A stretch of 64,000 bases of DNA from Defluviitalea raffinosedens (GCF_016908775.1 NZ_JAFBEP010000003.1:62001-126000), one strand, 5' to 3'. Positions 52,419-61,672 are shown, counted from the first letter of the stretch. Notes: generated from the letters alone by a model not told the origin. Made by a program: numbers and translations.

Positions 52419-52457
52419 AATACTCCTTCCTCCTTACTAAAATTAATGTTAGATGTG

Positions 52458-52487
52458 AAAAAAGAGACCCCATCAGGGGCCTCTTTT
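52458..52487 (-). terminator. Terminator of the 735-residue stalk-domain protein gene
   Basis: AAAAGAGACCCC/GGGGCCTCTTTT around ATCA, followed by TTTTTTCAC on the minus strand. Confidence 0.92.
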
Positions 52488-52505
52488 GTATAGGGCTAAT
52501 TCATT

Positions 52506-54713
52506 TTAGTTAAATGTAACTGTCTTAGTTGCGTCGTCCCAGCTATAAGGAACATTTAATGCACTAGCAACCCAAGAGATTGGAAGGAATGTTCTTCCAT
52601 CTTTAACTTCAGCTGCTGTATCCATTGTTAATACTGCTCCATTTACTACTAAGTCTTTGCTTCCAATCTTAACTTGAACTACACGATCTCCAAGGATTGT
52701 AACAGTCTTAGTAGCTTGATCCCATTTAATGTTGGATGGATCGATTCCTAATGCATATGCAACATATTTTACAGGAAGCATTGTACGACCATCTTTGATA
52801 TATGGAGCTACATCAGCAGTTACTGTTTCTCCTTCTACTGTGTAGTCTGCACTACCTACTGTGAAGGCAACTTTTACTGATTTACCAGAAGCTTCTCCTT
52901 TATGAGGAGCTGGAGTTACAATTTTAACGAAGTCATCTACTTCATATACATCTACGTCAAATTTGTAATCGTTTCCTGGATCTTTTTCATCCTTCTTATC
53001 GTTTTCAATTGCTGCAGAACCGCTAATTTGTAATGCATAGGATCCTTCTGGTAATGTACGGTCTATATCAACTGATAATCCTTTGATTACAATTGTACTT
53101 GCTGTCTTACTTTCACGTTTTACTTCGATAGTTATCTCACCATTCTTAACTTTTGCTTCTCCAAGAACTAAATCACCTGATGTTACTTCTACATCTGGTT
53201 TGAAGTTCTTATTGAAGCCCATCTTTTCTACACCAATAACAAGTTCTTTAGATTTCTTTAAAGCACCTGCTTTGGTTTCAGTAATGGTGATATCATTTAC
53301 CTTTACTTCTCTGTAACCAAGTTGTACTTCTACAGGTTTTACTTCACCTTTTACAGTTGGTAATACTTTAGCCAATGTTACTTCGTATGATTCAGGTAAA
53401 GCTTGACCAGATACTTTTGCTACAAGATCACCTTCAGCACCTGCTTCGATAGATCCCCAGATTAAAAGAACTACTTTACCTTTTTTGTCCTTCTTAGTTC
53501 CTCTATCAACTTCGATATCACTTAATGTGATAACATTTTTATCTTTGCTGATGGTAATTCTTTCTGTATCATCTTCGTTAGTCTTACCTTTGAAGTTGTT
53601 TTTGATATTGCTTGCATCATCAACTTTAACTTTTGCTACTTTGAACCATTCTGGGAATTCAATATTGGTTTTTCTTTCAGAAGCCCAAGAATCTACAACT
53701 TCTTCTTCGATTACAAGCTTTGTAAGCTTATGAGCATCATCTTCCTTAACTGTTGAACCACTAGCATCGAGTTCCCATACTCCAGAGAATAATTCTCTTG
53801 GATCTCCATCTGCTTTTACAGTAATTCCATATTCAGTATACTTTCCAACTTTAATGGTTTCTTCAGTAATATCATCTCCAGATACAGTAACTTTTACATC
53901 GCCATAATCTGCATCTTTTGTAGATTTAAGTTTAAGACCAGTGATGAGAATTTTACCATTTCCTGTGCCTCTTTCTGCACTATATTTAATCACAAGAACT
54001 TCTTCATCTATTTTGTCTTTACCATAGGTTCCGTAACTAACGTCCTTCTCTTCATCAAAAGTAATAGAATTAAATCCACCAGCTGCTGTTAATTTTGCAC
54101 CTTTTACCCATTCAAATCCTGCTGGTGCAGTTAATTTGATTTCTTTTACTTTTGTGTCTACATCTTCAATTGTGCCTGGTTTTAATTCTTCGATTACGAT
54201 TGTTTCTAATTCCAAAGTGTTAGAGAAGTTTTTAGTATCAGTAATAGTTGTTTTGGTTGCGCCATCTCCAACATTTGCAATTACATAGGTACCTGCAGAA
54301 ATATTTGATCCCATAGAATCAATAGTTACTTTTGCTTCTCCTGCATCTTTTACCTTAACAAACATAGGAATACTATATTTATCTTTTACAGAAACAATTC
54401 TAAATTCTAATAATTTCTTTGTAATAATTTTGTAAGCATAATCTCCAACAACATATTCTTTAGTTGGGTCAAGATCATCGTCATCGATTCTCCACTCTGC
54501 ATTGTCGAATGACAAAGTGAATTTGTCATTTGCTGCTAAATCATCGCCATCTTTTAAATCAATAACTAAATTTGGAATAGGTGTTAAGTCTGTGTCTTTC
54601 TTAATTGTTGGTATTCTGTCTACACGGTTATCAGAAGCCGCGAAAGATACCATTGGCAATGAAGTAAGAATCATTGCGCCAGCTAATAAAGCTGCTAACT
54701 TTCTTCTAATCAT
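52506..54713 (-). CDS. Large secreted surface protein with C-terminal stalk domains
   Basis: 735 residues. Signal peptide (KLAALLAGAMILTSLPMVSFA, cleavage ~25). Residues ~26-610 are repeated beta-domains of ~90-100 residues rich in K, D, E, V and T with no named family. Residues ~630-735 hold a stalk module with MLPVKYVAYALGIDPSNIKWD and FLPISWVASALNVPYSWDD. The promoter is TTGACT-N17-TATAAT, and three WalR-type boxes lie upstream (54834-54965). Abundant-protein codon use. Function: wall-space or surface scaffold, unknown. Confidence 0.75.
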   Translation of the reverse strand: MIRRKLAALLAGAMILTSLPMVSFAASDNRVDRIPTIKKDTDLTPIPNLVIDLKDGDDLAANDKFTLSFDNAEWRIDDDDLDPTKEYVVGDYAYKIITKKLLEFRIVSVKDKYSIPMFVKVKDAGEAKVTIDSMGSNISAGTYVIANVGDGATKTTITDTKNFSNTLELETIVIEELKPGTIEDVDTKVKEIKLTAPAGFEWVKGAKLTAAGGFNSITFDEEKDVSYGTYGKDKIDEEVLVIKYSAERGTGNGKILITGLKLKSTKDADYGDVKVTVSGDDITEETIKVGKYTEYGITVKADGDPRELFSGVWELDASGSTVKEDDAHKLTKLVIEEEVVDSWASERKTNIEFPEWFKVAKVKVDDASNIKNNFKGKTNEDDTERITISKDKNVITLSDIEVDRGTKKDKKGKVVLLIWGSIEAGAEGDLVAKVSGQALPESYEVTLAKVLPTVKGEVKPVEVQLGYREVKVNDITITETKAGALKKSKELVIGVEKMGFNKNFKPDVEVTSGDLVLGEAKVKNGEITIEVKRESKTASTIVIKGLSVDIDRTLPEGSYALQISGSAAIENDKKDEKDPGNDYKFDVDVYEVDDFVKIVTPAPHKGEASGKSVKVAFTVGSADYTVEGETVTADVAPYIKDGRTMLPVKYVAYALGIDPSNIKWDQATKTVTILGDRVVQVKIGSKDLVVNGAVLTMDTAAEVKDGRTFLPISWVASALNVPYSWDDATKTVTFN

Positions 54714-54789
54714 TTCTTTTCCTCCCTTTATTATGTATTATTCTTTCAGAGACCTGCCAAATCTTGCTAATCTCTGCTCTACAAAGTAG

Positions 54790-54818
54790 ATTATATCACT
54801 GCAATTTTTACCAGTCAA
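54790..54818 (-). promoter_or_regulatory. Promoter of the 735-residue surface protein gene
   Basis: TTGACT (54818-54813), 17 bases, TATAAT (54795-54790) with an upstream TG (extended -10) on the minus strand. Confidence 0.88.
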
Positions 54819-54833
54819 CTCATTTGAACCAGT

Positions 54834-54965
54834 TGTAACAATACTGTAATATTGTCCACATCCTGTAACAAACTCGTAAACTGGCTAAGTAAGCTTGCGA
54901 AATTTATTATAATATGGAATTATTTGCTTTGCAAGTTTTTTTTAGTTTTGTAACAAGTTCGTAAT
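54834..54965 (+). promoter_or_regulatory. Cluster of three WalR-type boxes
   Basis: Plus strand: TGTAAC-AATAC-TGTAAT (54834-54850, perfect), TGTAAC-AAACT-CGTAAA (54864-54880, one mismatch), TGTAAC-AAGTT-CGTAAT (54949-54965, one mismatch). All are in the same orientation, upstream of the 735-residue protein gene's promoter. Confidence 0.65.
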
Positions 54966-54978
54966 ATAATCTTCCTCT

Positions 54979-55119
54979 TTATTTTTGAGCTATGGCGCTG
55001 CTAAGTTCATGGATGCTTTTGGTAAGCTCGTCCAGTTTGGCCTCTACCCGTACCAGAAGATAGATGGATACGATGATGGGAAAGCCCAGATTGGCCACCT
55101 GGGAGAAAAGTTCTTCCAT
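54979..55119 (-). CDS. YvrJ family protein
   Basis: 46 residues from ATG 55119, after AAAGGAGGCATTCT. One membrane helix (FPIIVSIYLLVRVEAKL, ~13-29) followed by an amphipathic helix (DELTKSIHELSSAIAQ). This is the YvrJ family, short Firmicutes membrane proteins of unknown function, usually found beside DUF2922 and DUF1659 genes, as here. The longer frame opening at 55197 crosses a hairpin and is rejected. Confidence 0.85.
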   Translation of the reverse strand: MEELFSQVANLGFPIIVSIYLLVRVEAKLDELTKSIHELSSAIAQK

Positions 55120-55177
55120 AGAATGCCTCCTTTCGCGTAGAGCAGAGCAGCAAGATGGAGGTAAAAAATAGTTTAAA

Positions 55178-55213
55178 ATGGGACATACCTTGTCCATTCA
55201 GGTATGTCCCATT
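55178..55213 (-). terminator. Hairpin/terminator between DUF2922 and YvrJ genes
   Basis: AATGGGACATACC/GGTATGTCCCATT (with an 11-base loop), followed by TTAAAC on the minus strand: a strong stem with a short T-rich tail. Some read-through to the YvrJ gene is likely. Confidence 0.6.
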
Positions 55214-55218
55214 TCTGT

Positions 55219-55440
55219 TTAGGCCAGGCTAAGTTCCTGAGTAGTTTGAGTAATAATCTGGGCGGACTTTTTAGCGATGGGATCGCCGGTGGAGGAAGTG
55301 AATACCCCAAGGGTTATGAGTTCTTCCATAGCACTCTTTACTTCGTTGTCGGTAAGATTGGATTTTGGGTCATTTACGGAGATGGTCATAGTACTGCCTC
55401 CCTGGGTTGTGAAAACCATTTGCAGAGTTTTCTTTTCCAT
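55219..55440 (-). CDS. DUF2922 family protein
   Basis: 73 residues from ATG 55440 (MEKKTLQMVFTTQGGSTMTIS) after AAAGGAGG. The DUF2922 pattern is clear: L.M.F....G...TI.V..PK.NLTD.EV...M..LI....F. Small cytoplasmic protein, unknown function, part of the YvrJ/DUF2922/DUF1659 set. Confidence 0.85.
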   Translation of the reverse strand: MEKKTLQMVFTTQGGSTMTISVNDPKSNLTDNEVKSAMEELITLGVFTSSTGDPIAKKSAQIITQTTQELSLA

Positions 55441-55517
55441 TTTTAGACCTCCTTTCTTTATTAGATTTCCTTTTGGAGACACACCTCACACAATAGGTAA
55501 GGAATGTCCAAAATATT

Positions 55518-55712
55518 TTAGATATCTGCCAGTTCGGATTCGGTAATCCTGATGATTTTTTCTGTCGGTATGCTCTGCAGGGATGAGATGAGAGCTGCCG
55601 CCTGATACATGTTTTGATCTGAAGCGTCCTCTTTGCAGTTGGAGAAGGTTTTGGAACCTTCTTCGTACTGAATTTTTAGCTTTGCTTTTAAAAGAGTGGC
55701 TGTAACTGCCAT
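55518..55712 (-). CDS. DUF1659 family protein
   Basis: 64 residues from ATG 55712 (MAVTATLLKAKLKIQYEEG) after AGGAGG. Matches the DUF1659 pattern (L.I....G....G.......F.NI......A.......L..LQ....). Cytoplasmic, unknown function. Likely transcribed first of the three-gene set. Confidence 0.8.
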   Translation of the reverse strand: MAVTATLLKAKLKIQYEEGSKTFSNCKEDASDQNMYQAAALISSLQSIPTEKIIRITESELADI

Positions 55713-55765
55713 AGTCTTGCCTCCTTTCTTATAAGTTTTTTTGAAAGCTTTCACTTAGTACATAG

Positions 55766-55794
55766 AAAAAGGACAGGGATTTTACCCCTGTCCA
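55766..55794 (-). terminator. Terminator of the coiled-coil gene
   Basis: GGACAGGG/CCCTGTCC (one bulge) around TAAAAT, followed by TTTTTCTATG on the minus strand. Confidence 0.85.
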
Positions 55795-55804
55795 TAAAAA
55801 TTTT

Positions 55805-56215
55805 TTATTTTGTTTTTAGAACCCCTTCTATTATAACAAACCGTTCATTGACTTCTTTCTTGATTTCGTCATGGTCTCGTTCGTTTTTTCCTTCGTTCGT
55901 TAATATCACTTCTGCTATAAGTTTAATATCTTTGTACATTTGTTCTTGGATTATTTCTACTCTATTGATGGCTTTTGTATTCTCTTCTATGGCTTTTGTA
56001 TTTTCTAGTACTTGTGTTTCTAGTCTATCAAATCTCTCTTCTAAACCGTCAATTCTTTTTTCTAGCCCATCAATTCTTCCTTCTAAGCCATCGATTCTTT
56101 TTTCTAAACCATCAAACCTATCTTCGAGTTTATTAAATCTGTTGTCAATATGATCGAACTTTTTAATAAACTCTCCATACATCTTTTCCATCATTGCAAA
56201 CATTTTGTCTTCCAT
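55805..56215 (-). CDS. Coiled-coil protein with RIDGLE heptad repeats
   Basis: 136 residues, excellent ribosome site (GGAGGTGAC). Residues ~18-70 are a repeating heptad-like element (RFDGLEKRIDGLEGRIDGLE, and so on) with D/G-containing turns, forming a long alpha-helical coiled coil. A second helical part follows (IQEQMYKDIKLIAEVILT). Common in Firmicutes next to surface or phage genes and often a length-variable region. No function assignable. Confidence 0.75.
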   Translation of the reverse strand: MEDKMFAMMEKMYGEFIKKFDHIDNRFNKLEDRFDGLEKRIDGLEGRIDGLEKRIDGLEERFDRLETQVLENTKAIEENTKAINRVEIIQEQMYKDIKLIAEVILTNEGKNERDHDEIKKEVNERFVIIEGVLKTK

Positions 56216-56278
56216 ATCCCGTCACCTCCATAAACCCATTATAGTATAATTCGCAGAAAAACTAAAGGCTAAAAATAA

Positions 56279-56307
56279 AAACCTATCTTCTTAAAGAAGA
56301 CAGGTTC
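56279..56307 (-). terminator. Terminator of trxA
   Basis: AACCTGTCTTCTT/AAGAAGATAGGTT (one mismatch) followed by TTTATTTTT on the minus strand. Confidence 0.88.
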
Positions 56308-56312
56308 TTAAG

Positions 56313-56630
56313 TTAGATTAATGCATTGATTTTGTCTACCAAACGGTCCTTGGGTACTGCGCCCATGATTTGGTCCACTACTTCGCCGTTTTTAAAGAAC
56401 ATAAGCGTTGGAACGCTCATGATGCGGTATTTTGCAGCCAAATCTCTTGCCTCATCTACGTCTATTTTGAATATTTTAACTTTGCCATTCATTTCTTCTG
56501 CAAGCTGGTCAATCACGGGAGCCATCATTTTGCATGGGCCGCACCAAGTTGCAAAGAAGTCTACCAATACCAGGTCCTTAGAATCCAATACTTCACTTTG
56601 GAATTCCTGGGGTGTAAGTTGTTTTGCCAT
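56313..56630 (-). CDS. trxA: Thioredoxin
   Basis: 105 residues, the standard thioredoxin length. Active site FFATWCGPCKMMAP (Cys30, Cys33), cis-Pro in VPTLMFF, and conserved KIDVDE. Reduces protein disulfides in the cytoplasm. Monocistronic, with terminator. The divergent small gene at 56802 shares the intergenic region, which has two AT-rich palindromes. Confidence 0.96.
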   Translation of the reverse strand: MAKQLTPQEFQSEVLDSKDLVLVDFFATWCGPCKMMAPVIDQLAEEMNGKVKIFKIDVDEARDLAAKYRIMSVPTLMFFKNGEVVDQIMGAVPKDRLVDKINALI

Positions 56631-56712
56631 GATTATTCTCCTTTCGGTTGCAGGGTAAAATACCCCTTTGGATTAACATTAGTATTTGAAAAAATACTGC
56701 ATTTCATACAAC

Positions 56713-56754
56713 ATTATAATTTTATAATAAAATGTTATACTATATATAGTATAA
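56713..56754. promoter_or_regulatory. Two tandem AT-rich palindromes between trxA and the divergent small gene
   Basis: ATTATAATTTTATAAT (56713-56728) and TTATACTATATATAGTATAA (56735-56754) are perfect palindromes. The second contains overlapping TATACT/TATAAT -10 elements in both directions, so it may be a bidirectional promoter or operator. Confidence 0.45.
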
Positions 56755-56801
56755 TAACAATCCAATGAATATGCAAGTATAAGCACAGAAAGGAGATTCT
56801 T

Positions 56802-56984
56802 ATGAAGCCTTACGAAGACTTGGTCGCAGACATTGCAACCAAAGGCATTCCCAACAAGCCCTTTTTTACAGTAGTTCAGTTAAACAACGGCCATGTATAT
56901 ACCATAGAGGCGGACTCAACAGAAGAACTGTACCAAACGGTATCCAGGCTAGAAGAAGAAGCCAAGCAAAAAGGACTGCTCTAG
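56802..56984 (+). CDS. Small conserved-looking protein of unknown function
   Basis: 60 residues, ribosome site AAAGGAG eight bases before ATG. Ends in an amphipathic helix (STEELYQTVSRLEEEAKQKG). No known family. The TAG stop shares the CTAG tetranucleotide with the stop of the converging MFS gene. The good ribosome site and clean frame favour a real gene. Confidence 0.6.
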   Translation: MKPYEDLVADIATKGIPNKPFFTVVQLNNGHVYTIEADSTEELYQTVSRLEEEAKQKGLL

Positions 56985-58216
56985 CAGTGTACTTTCTTAT
57001 GCATTGTAAGGATCATGCCTGCCGTAAGAATTGCTGCTGCCAAAAATGCCGCCTGATAACTTATACCGTCAATCAGAAGTCCCATCAGTACAGGCCCTAT
57101 AGCCGACAGAGGGGTGAATAAAATAGCAGCAAGTCCAAGATAAGTAGCTCTTTTGTCTTCTCCTCCAAGGGATATGATAAAGTTTGCCTGAATCGCTGAA
57201 ACAACACTTTCTCCTGCTCCATGGAGTATAAATACAAAATAGAGCATGTTCATTCCGCTGATCAGATTCATGCACAGGTAGCTGATAAGATAAATAAAGT
57301 ACCCTCCCATCATGGTGATCTTATAACCTTTCTTATCCGCAACGATTCCCCAAAATATAGAGAAAAGGCTTCTGCTGATCAGCCATAATGCAGTTAAAAA
57401 GGCTACATCCTTTGGAGTGATGGGCAGGATGGTTTTGGCATAGACTATTCTAAAATTTGCCGCCGCAGTGCCTATGGTCGCAAGCCCTATAGAACAAATT
57501 GCAAAGGTAAAATTCTTATCCTCTTTAAGAATCGTCAATAAATCCTTGGCATATTCTATAAAGGGCTGCCTGTTGGCATTGCGTACGAAATCCGGCTCTT
57601 TGGTCTGCATAAGGGCAATATAGGAGATCATCATAAAGCAACCTACCAAAATGAATATTGCCCCATAATTATAAGGAAAGTCAAAGAAAGAAAGCATCAA
57701 AACACAAAGAAGAGAACCTATAAATTCCGCGCCGCTGGTTATGGCTGTCCGTATCCCAAAAAATCTTCCCCTTAACCTAATGGGAATGATTTTTGCCATC
57801 ATATCATTCCAGGTAACATTGGATAAACCTGTAAATAGGGAATAGAGCCCGTAGATGACATATATACTAAAAATCATCCATCGGGAATCTTTTATTAAAA
57901 ACACGGACAAACCCATAAAAAACCATGGCACGCGCTGTAACAAGCTTATCTTGCTTAAAACTTTTAAATCATTAGGCTTTGATTCTATATAATTTGCCAT
58001 AAATATTTGAGGAAAATTGATTAAAACAGTGGACATGGTAGTTAAAAGTCCAATTAAGATATTATTTTGAATATAATAGCTGATAAAGTATACGATGGTA
58101 GTAGCCAGGGGTACCATTCCAGACCCAAAACAAAAGGTCACTCCATCCAGCGTTGACAAGATCATATTTTTCTTTAGATGTTTTTCTACGAATTCTTGGT
58201 TTTCCCTAATATCCAT
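56981..58216 (-). CDS. MFS transporter
   Basis: 411 residues from ATG 58216 (MDIRENQEFVEKHL); the longer frame opening at 58252 is less likely. Twelve membrane segments; the cytoplasmic loop after TM2 is degenerate but PIRLRGRFFGIRTAI in the middle loop is MFS-like. Substrate unknown; resembles the unassigned DHA/UMF-like transporters. Convergent with the small gene at 56802. Preceded by a hairpin after the cyclophilin gene. Confidence 0.85.
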   Translation of the reverse strand: MDIRENQEFVEKHLKKNMILSTLDGVTFCFGSGMVPLATTIVYFISYYIQNNILIGLLTTMSTVLINFPQIFMANYIESKPNDLKVLSKISLLQRVPWFFMGLSVFLIKDSRWMIFSIYVIYGLYSLFTGLSNVTWNDMMAKIIPIRLRGRFFGIRTAITSGAEFIGSLLCVLMLSFFDFPYNYGAIFILVGCFMMISYIALMQTKEPDFVRNANRQPFIEYAKDLLTILKEDKNFTFAICSIGLATIGTAAANFRIVYAKTILPITPKDVAFLTALWLISRSLFSIFWGIVADKKGYKITMMGGYFIYLISYLCMNLISGMNMLYFVFILHGAGESVVSAIQANFIISLGGEDKRATYLGLAAILFTPLSAIGPVLMGLLIDGISYQAAFLAAAILTAGMILTMHKKVHC

Positions 58217-58244
58217 AATATAATCCCCTGTTAAAGTTAAAGTT

Positions 58245-58272
58245 AAGGGCAAACCAAAAATGGTTTACCCTT
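58245..58272 (-). terminator. Hairpin after the cyclophilin gene
   Basis: AAGGGTAAACC/GGTTTGCCCTT around 6 bases, then TAACTTTAACTTT on the minus strand: a good stem with a broken T run. Probably a weak terminator. Confidence 0.6.
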
Positions 58273-58279
58273 TTAAGAT

Positions 58280-59017
58280 TTACCCTTCATAAGGTACAAT
58301 TTCAATTTTTTCAATGATCACTGCTTCTTTTGGTTTGCTGTGTTCGTCGGTTTCTACAGCTGCAATGGCGTCCACTACATCCATTCCTTCAAATACTTGC
58401 CCAAATACAGTATGTACACCATCAAGCCAAGGCGTTCCTCCCTTTTCCTCATAAAGTTTAACCACTGCTTCCGGATATCCGGACTTGCTTAAGTCTTTTA
58501 ACATTTGTTCTTCTACAGTCTTTTTCTGCACGATGAAGAATTGGCTTCCATTGGTATTGGGACCGCTGTTTGCCATAGCAAGAGCACCTCTAAAATTAAG
58601 GGCATATGGATGGAATTCATCTTCAAAAGGTTTTCCCCATATGCTTTCTCCACCTTTTCCGGTTCCTTCAGGATCTCCTCCCTGGATCATAAAATCGTTG
58701 ATCACCCTGTGGAAAGTGAGTCCGTCATAGTATCCGTTCTTTGCATGAGTGGTGAAGTTTTCCACCGCCTTTGGCGCATATTCCGGGAAAAGACGAATTT
58801 TGATTACACCTTTATTGGTAGTCATCACTGCGATTTCTTCTCCCGGTTCCGGCAGGTCAAACTGAGGGGTATCATATATAATCTCTTCTGGTTCATCCAA
58901 ATCTTGTTGGGCAATTTCTGGTTCTTTTTTCAGGCTTTCCGCCATATTCTTTTGTGCAGCTGTACATCCTGTCAGGATTAAGCTTAAAGTACATACTAAA
59001 AATAGTATTTTTTTCAA
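58280..59017 (-). CDS. Peptidyl-prolyl cis-trans isomerase, cyclophilin-type lipoprotein
   Basis: 245 residues. Lipoprotein signal ending [10 protein letters not shown] (lipidated Cys ~18), a D/E/P-rich linker, then a cyclophilin domain (~60-240) with [22 protein letters not shown] and the active-site [12 protein letters not shown]. It helps fold exported proteins outside the membrane. Monocistronic. Confidence 0.93.
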   Translation of the reverse strand: MKKILFLVCTLSLILTGCTAAQKNMAESLKKEPEIAQQDLDEPEEIIYDTPQFDLPEPGEEIAVMTTNKGVIKIRLFPEYAPKAVENFTTHAKNGYYDGLTFHRVINDFMIQGGDPEGTGKGGESIWGKPFEDEFHPYALNFRGALAMANSGPNTNGSQFFIVQKKTVEEQMLKDLSKSGYPEAVVKLYEEKGGTPWLDGVHTVFGQVFEGMDVVDAIAAVETDEHSKPKEAVIIEKIEIVPYEG

Positions 59018-59111
59018 TGTAATTCTTCCCTTCTTTTTGTTTGTACTTTTTTGTCGTTTTATTACATCACATCATTATAGCACAAACAAAAAATTTGGGT
59101 AGTGTATTTTT

Positions 59112-60659
59112 TTAGAAAAAGTTCATATGATTCATGAACCTAAAGAAAGCTTCTATACCTTCTTTGGTTTGCTTATAAACCCCTGCATGTTCTAAAACCG
59201 TTTTAAATTTAACGCCTACTTCTTTTTGGATAACTTCTTTGGCTTTTTCTTCACTTAAAGTGATGCCGTAGGAAGATATGAGTTCGTTAATCCAATGAAC
59301 ATGCTGGCTAAGATCTGGATATATTTTAAGTTGTTCTTCCAAAGATCTTGTACCCTTTAAAATTTCTTTTATTTGTTCCAGTTGTTCATTAAGCCTTCCC
59401 GGCAGCACTGCCAGCCCCATTACTTCTATTAAACCTATATTTTCTTTTTTAATATGATGTACTTCTTCATGAGGATGGAATATGCCATAAGGATGTTCTT
59501 CACTGGTTCTGTTATTCCTTAAAACCAAGTCTATTTCCCACTCCCCTTCTTTGTTTTTGCGGACGATGGGGGTTACGGTATTGTGAGGAATTAGACCATC
59601 ATCGGTTTTTGTAAAGGCCAAAATGCCAGCTTCTTCATCACTGTACTTTCTCCATTCTTCTAAAATAGCAAAGGACAGGCTTTCTAAGTCTTTCCTGTTT
59701 TGTCCTCTTAGTCGTATAGCGGACATAGGCCATTTGACGATGCCGATTTTTACATCTTTATAATCCTTATGGGTAAAGGAATAAAGCTCTTTGGCTTCTT
59801 CCATGGGGAATGTATGTCTTCCCCCCTGATAATGGTCGTGGCTTAAAATGGAACCTCCAACTATAGGAAGATCTGCATTGGAACCTACAAAATAGTGGGG
59901 GAACCGTTCTACAAAATCAAACATTCTTTCAAAGCTTTTTTGGGTTAATTTCATTGGGGTGTGCTGGCCATTCAGGACAATACAGTGTTCATTATAGTAA
60001 ATATATGGAGAGTATTGGAAATACCATGCTTCTCCAGAAAGATTCAAAGGAATAATTCTATGGTTTTGCCTTGCCGGGTGATTGAGCCTTCCGGCGTACC
60101 CCACATTTTCTACACATAAAAGACATTTTGGATAGCCGCTTTGAGGCGCATTTTTAGCAGCTGCTATTTCTCTCGGGTCTTTTTCCGGCTTTGAGAGATT
60201 CACCGTAATCTCTAGATCACCATATTCCGTATGGGTTCTCCAGTATAGGTTTTTTTCTATTCTGTTCATACGAATATAAGTAGTATTCTGGGAGAAATCA
60301 TAAAAATAATCTGTAGCTGCCTTGATTCCTTCTTTTTGCTCCAGCTCTTCAAAGGTTCTTACCACTTCTCCCTGTCTCGGAGTTAAAAGCCCCATGATTT
60401 TGGTGTCGAATAAATCTCTGTGGGTATTGGTATTTTCTTTTAAGATTCCTTTCTCATAAGCGTAATCTAAAAGGTGATCCAGTACATCATAAATATTGAT
60501 ATCTGCATCATCTATAGTGCCTTCATAGGGTTCCTGAACTTCCAGTAACTCCATTAAAGCATTTCTTGAAGGGATTACATCGTACTGTGTAATGAGTTTT
60601 TGATCCAGGGCGTAACGTATAAGACGCTCTATTTCTTTTTGAGGGCAGATTTTATCCAT
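59112..60659 (-). CDS. galT: UDP-glucose--hexose-1-phosphate uridylyltransferase, class II GalT
   Basis: 515 residues from ATG 60659 (MDKICPQKEIERLI) after AAGGAGAG; the opening at 60719 overlaps galE. The length and the sequence GGSILSHDHYQGGRHTFPM with AKNAPQSGYPKC are those of the Gram-positive class II GalT family. It moves UMP from UDP-glucose to galactose-1-phosphate (Leloir pathway). Follows galE by 13 bases. Confidence 0.95.
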   Translation of the reverse strand: MDKICPQKEIERLIRYALDQKLITQYDVIPSRNALMELLEVQEPYEGTIDDADINIYDVLDHLLDYAYEKGILKENTNTHRDLFDTKIMGLLTPRQGEVVRTFEELEQKEGIKAATDYFYDFSQNTTYIRMNRIEKNLYWRTHTEYGDLEITVNLSKPEKDPREIAAAKNAPQSGYPKCLLCVENVGYAGRLNHPARQNHRIIPLNLSGEAWYFQYSPYIYYNEHCIVLNGQHTPMKLTQKSFERMFDFVERFPHYFVGSNADLPIVGGSILSHDHYQGGRHTFPMEEAKELYSFTHKDYKDVKIGIVKWPMSAIRLRGQNRKDLESLSFAILEEWRKYSDEEAGILAFTKTDDGLIPHNTVTPIVRKNKEGEWEIDLVLRNNRTSEEHPYGIFHPHEEVHHIKKENIGLIEVMGLAVLPGRLNEQLEQIKEILKGTRSLEEQLKIYPDLSQHVHWINELISSYGITLSEEKAKEVIQKEVGVKFKTVLEHAGVYKQTKEGIEAFFRFMNHMNFF

Positions 60660-60672
60660 TGGTCTCTCCTTC

Positions 60673-61662
60673 CTAGTCCTGATATCCGTCCGGATGAGTT
60701 CTGTGCCAATCCCATGCACTTTGTATGATTTCTTCCAAAGAAGTATACTTAGGATTCCAGCCTAACTCTTTGATGATTTTATCTGAAGATGCGATGAGAA
60801 CTGCCGGGTCTCCTGCACGTCTTGGAGCAACTTCGGCAGGAATTTCATGTCCTGTTACTTTCCTTGCTACTTCTATAACTTCTTTTACAGAAAATCCTTT
60901 TCCGTTACCCAGATTATAAATCGCTGACGTATTATCTTTTCTCAGCTTTTCCACGGCTAAAATATGGGCATCTGCAAGATCTGTTACGTGGATATAGTCT
61001 CTTATGCAGCTGCCGTCTTCTGTTGGATAATCATCACCAAAAATCATGATTTTATCTCTTTTTCCCAAAGCCACTTGAAGGATAATTGGAATAAGGTGGC
61101 TCTCAGGCTTGTGGTCTTCACCAATTTTTCCGCTTTTATGGGCTCCGGCAGCATTGAAATAACGAAGGACTACATACTTAATACCGTAGGCATTGTCACA
61201 CCATTTCAGCATTTTCTCTACGGCGAGCTTAGTATCCCCGTAAGGGTTTGTTGGAAGCGTTTTGTCGCTTTCTAATATTGGAATATTTTCCGGCTCGCCG
61301 TAAGTTGCTGCAGTGGATGAAAATACAATTTTCTTCACGTTATATTCATGCATTTTCTTAAGCAAAGTAACTGTTCCATATACGTTATTATGGTAATACT
61401 TTAAGGGATCTATAACGCTCTCTCCAACTAAGGATTCTGCTGCAAAATCTATAACTGCTTCTATAGTATTTTCTTTAAATACCTGGTCTAAAAAGGCTTC
61501 GTCCCTGATGTCTCCCACATATAGTTTTGCCTTTGGGTTTACTGCCCCTTTATGTCCTTTTTGAAGATTATCTACTACGATCACTTCTTCTCCCTTTGCA
61601 ATGAGTTCTTCTACAGTATGGCTTCCTATATAGCCTGCACCGCCACATATTAAAATTGGCAT
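60673..61662 (-). CDS. galE: UDP-glucose 4-epimerase
   Basis: 329 residues, SDR fold. NAD motif [14 protein letters not shown] (7-20), catalytic SSTAATYG and [10 protein letters not shown] (Y-x3-K), RYFNAAGAH substrate motif. Interconverts UDP-galactose and UDP-glucose. Ten bases from galK and 13 from galT, so one operon. Confidence 0.97.
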   Translation of the reverse strand: MPILICGGAGYIGSHTVEELIAKGEEVIVVDNLQKGHKGAVNPKAKLYVGDIRDEAFLDQVFKENTIEAVIDFAAESLVGESVIDPLKYYHNNVYGTVTLLKKMHEYNVKKIVFSSTAATYGEPENIPILESDKTLPTNPYGDTKLAVEKMLKWCDNAYGIKYVVLRYFNAAGAHKSGKIGEDHKPESHLIPIILQVALGKRDKIMIFGDDYPTEDGSCIRDYIHVTDLADAHILAVEKLRKDNTSAIYNLGNGKGFSVKEVIEVARKVTGHEIPAEVAPRRAGDPAVLIASSDKIIKELGWNPKYTSLEEIIQSAWDWHRTHPDGYQD

Positions 61663-61672
61663 AATTTCCCTC

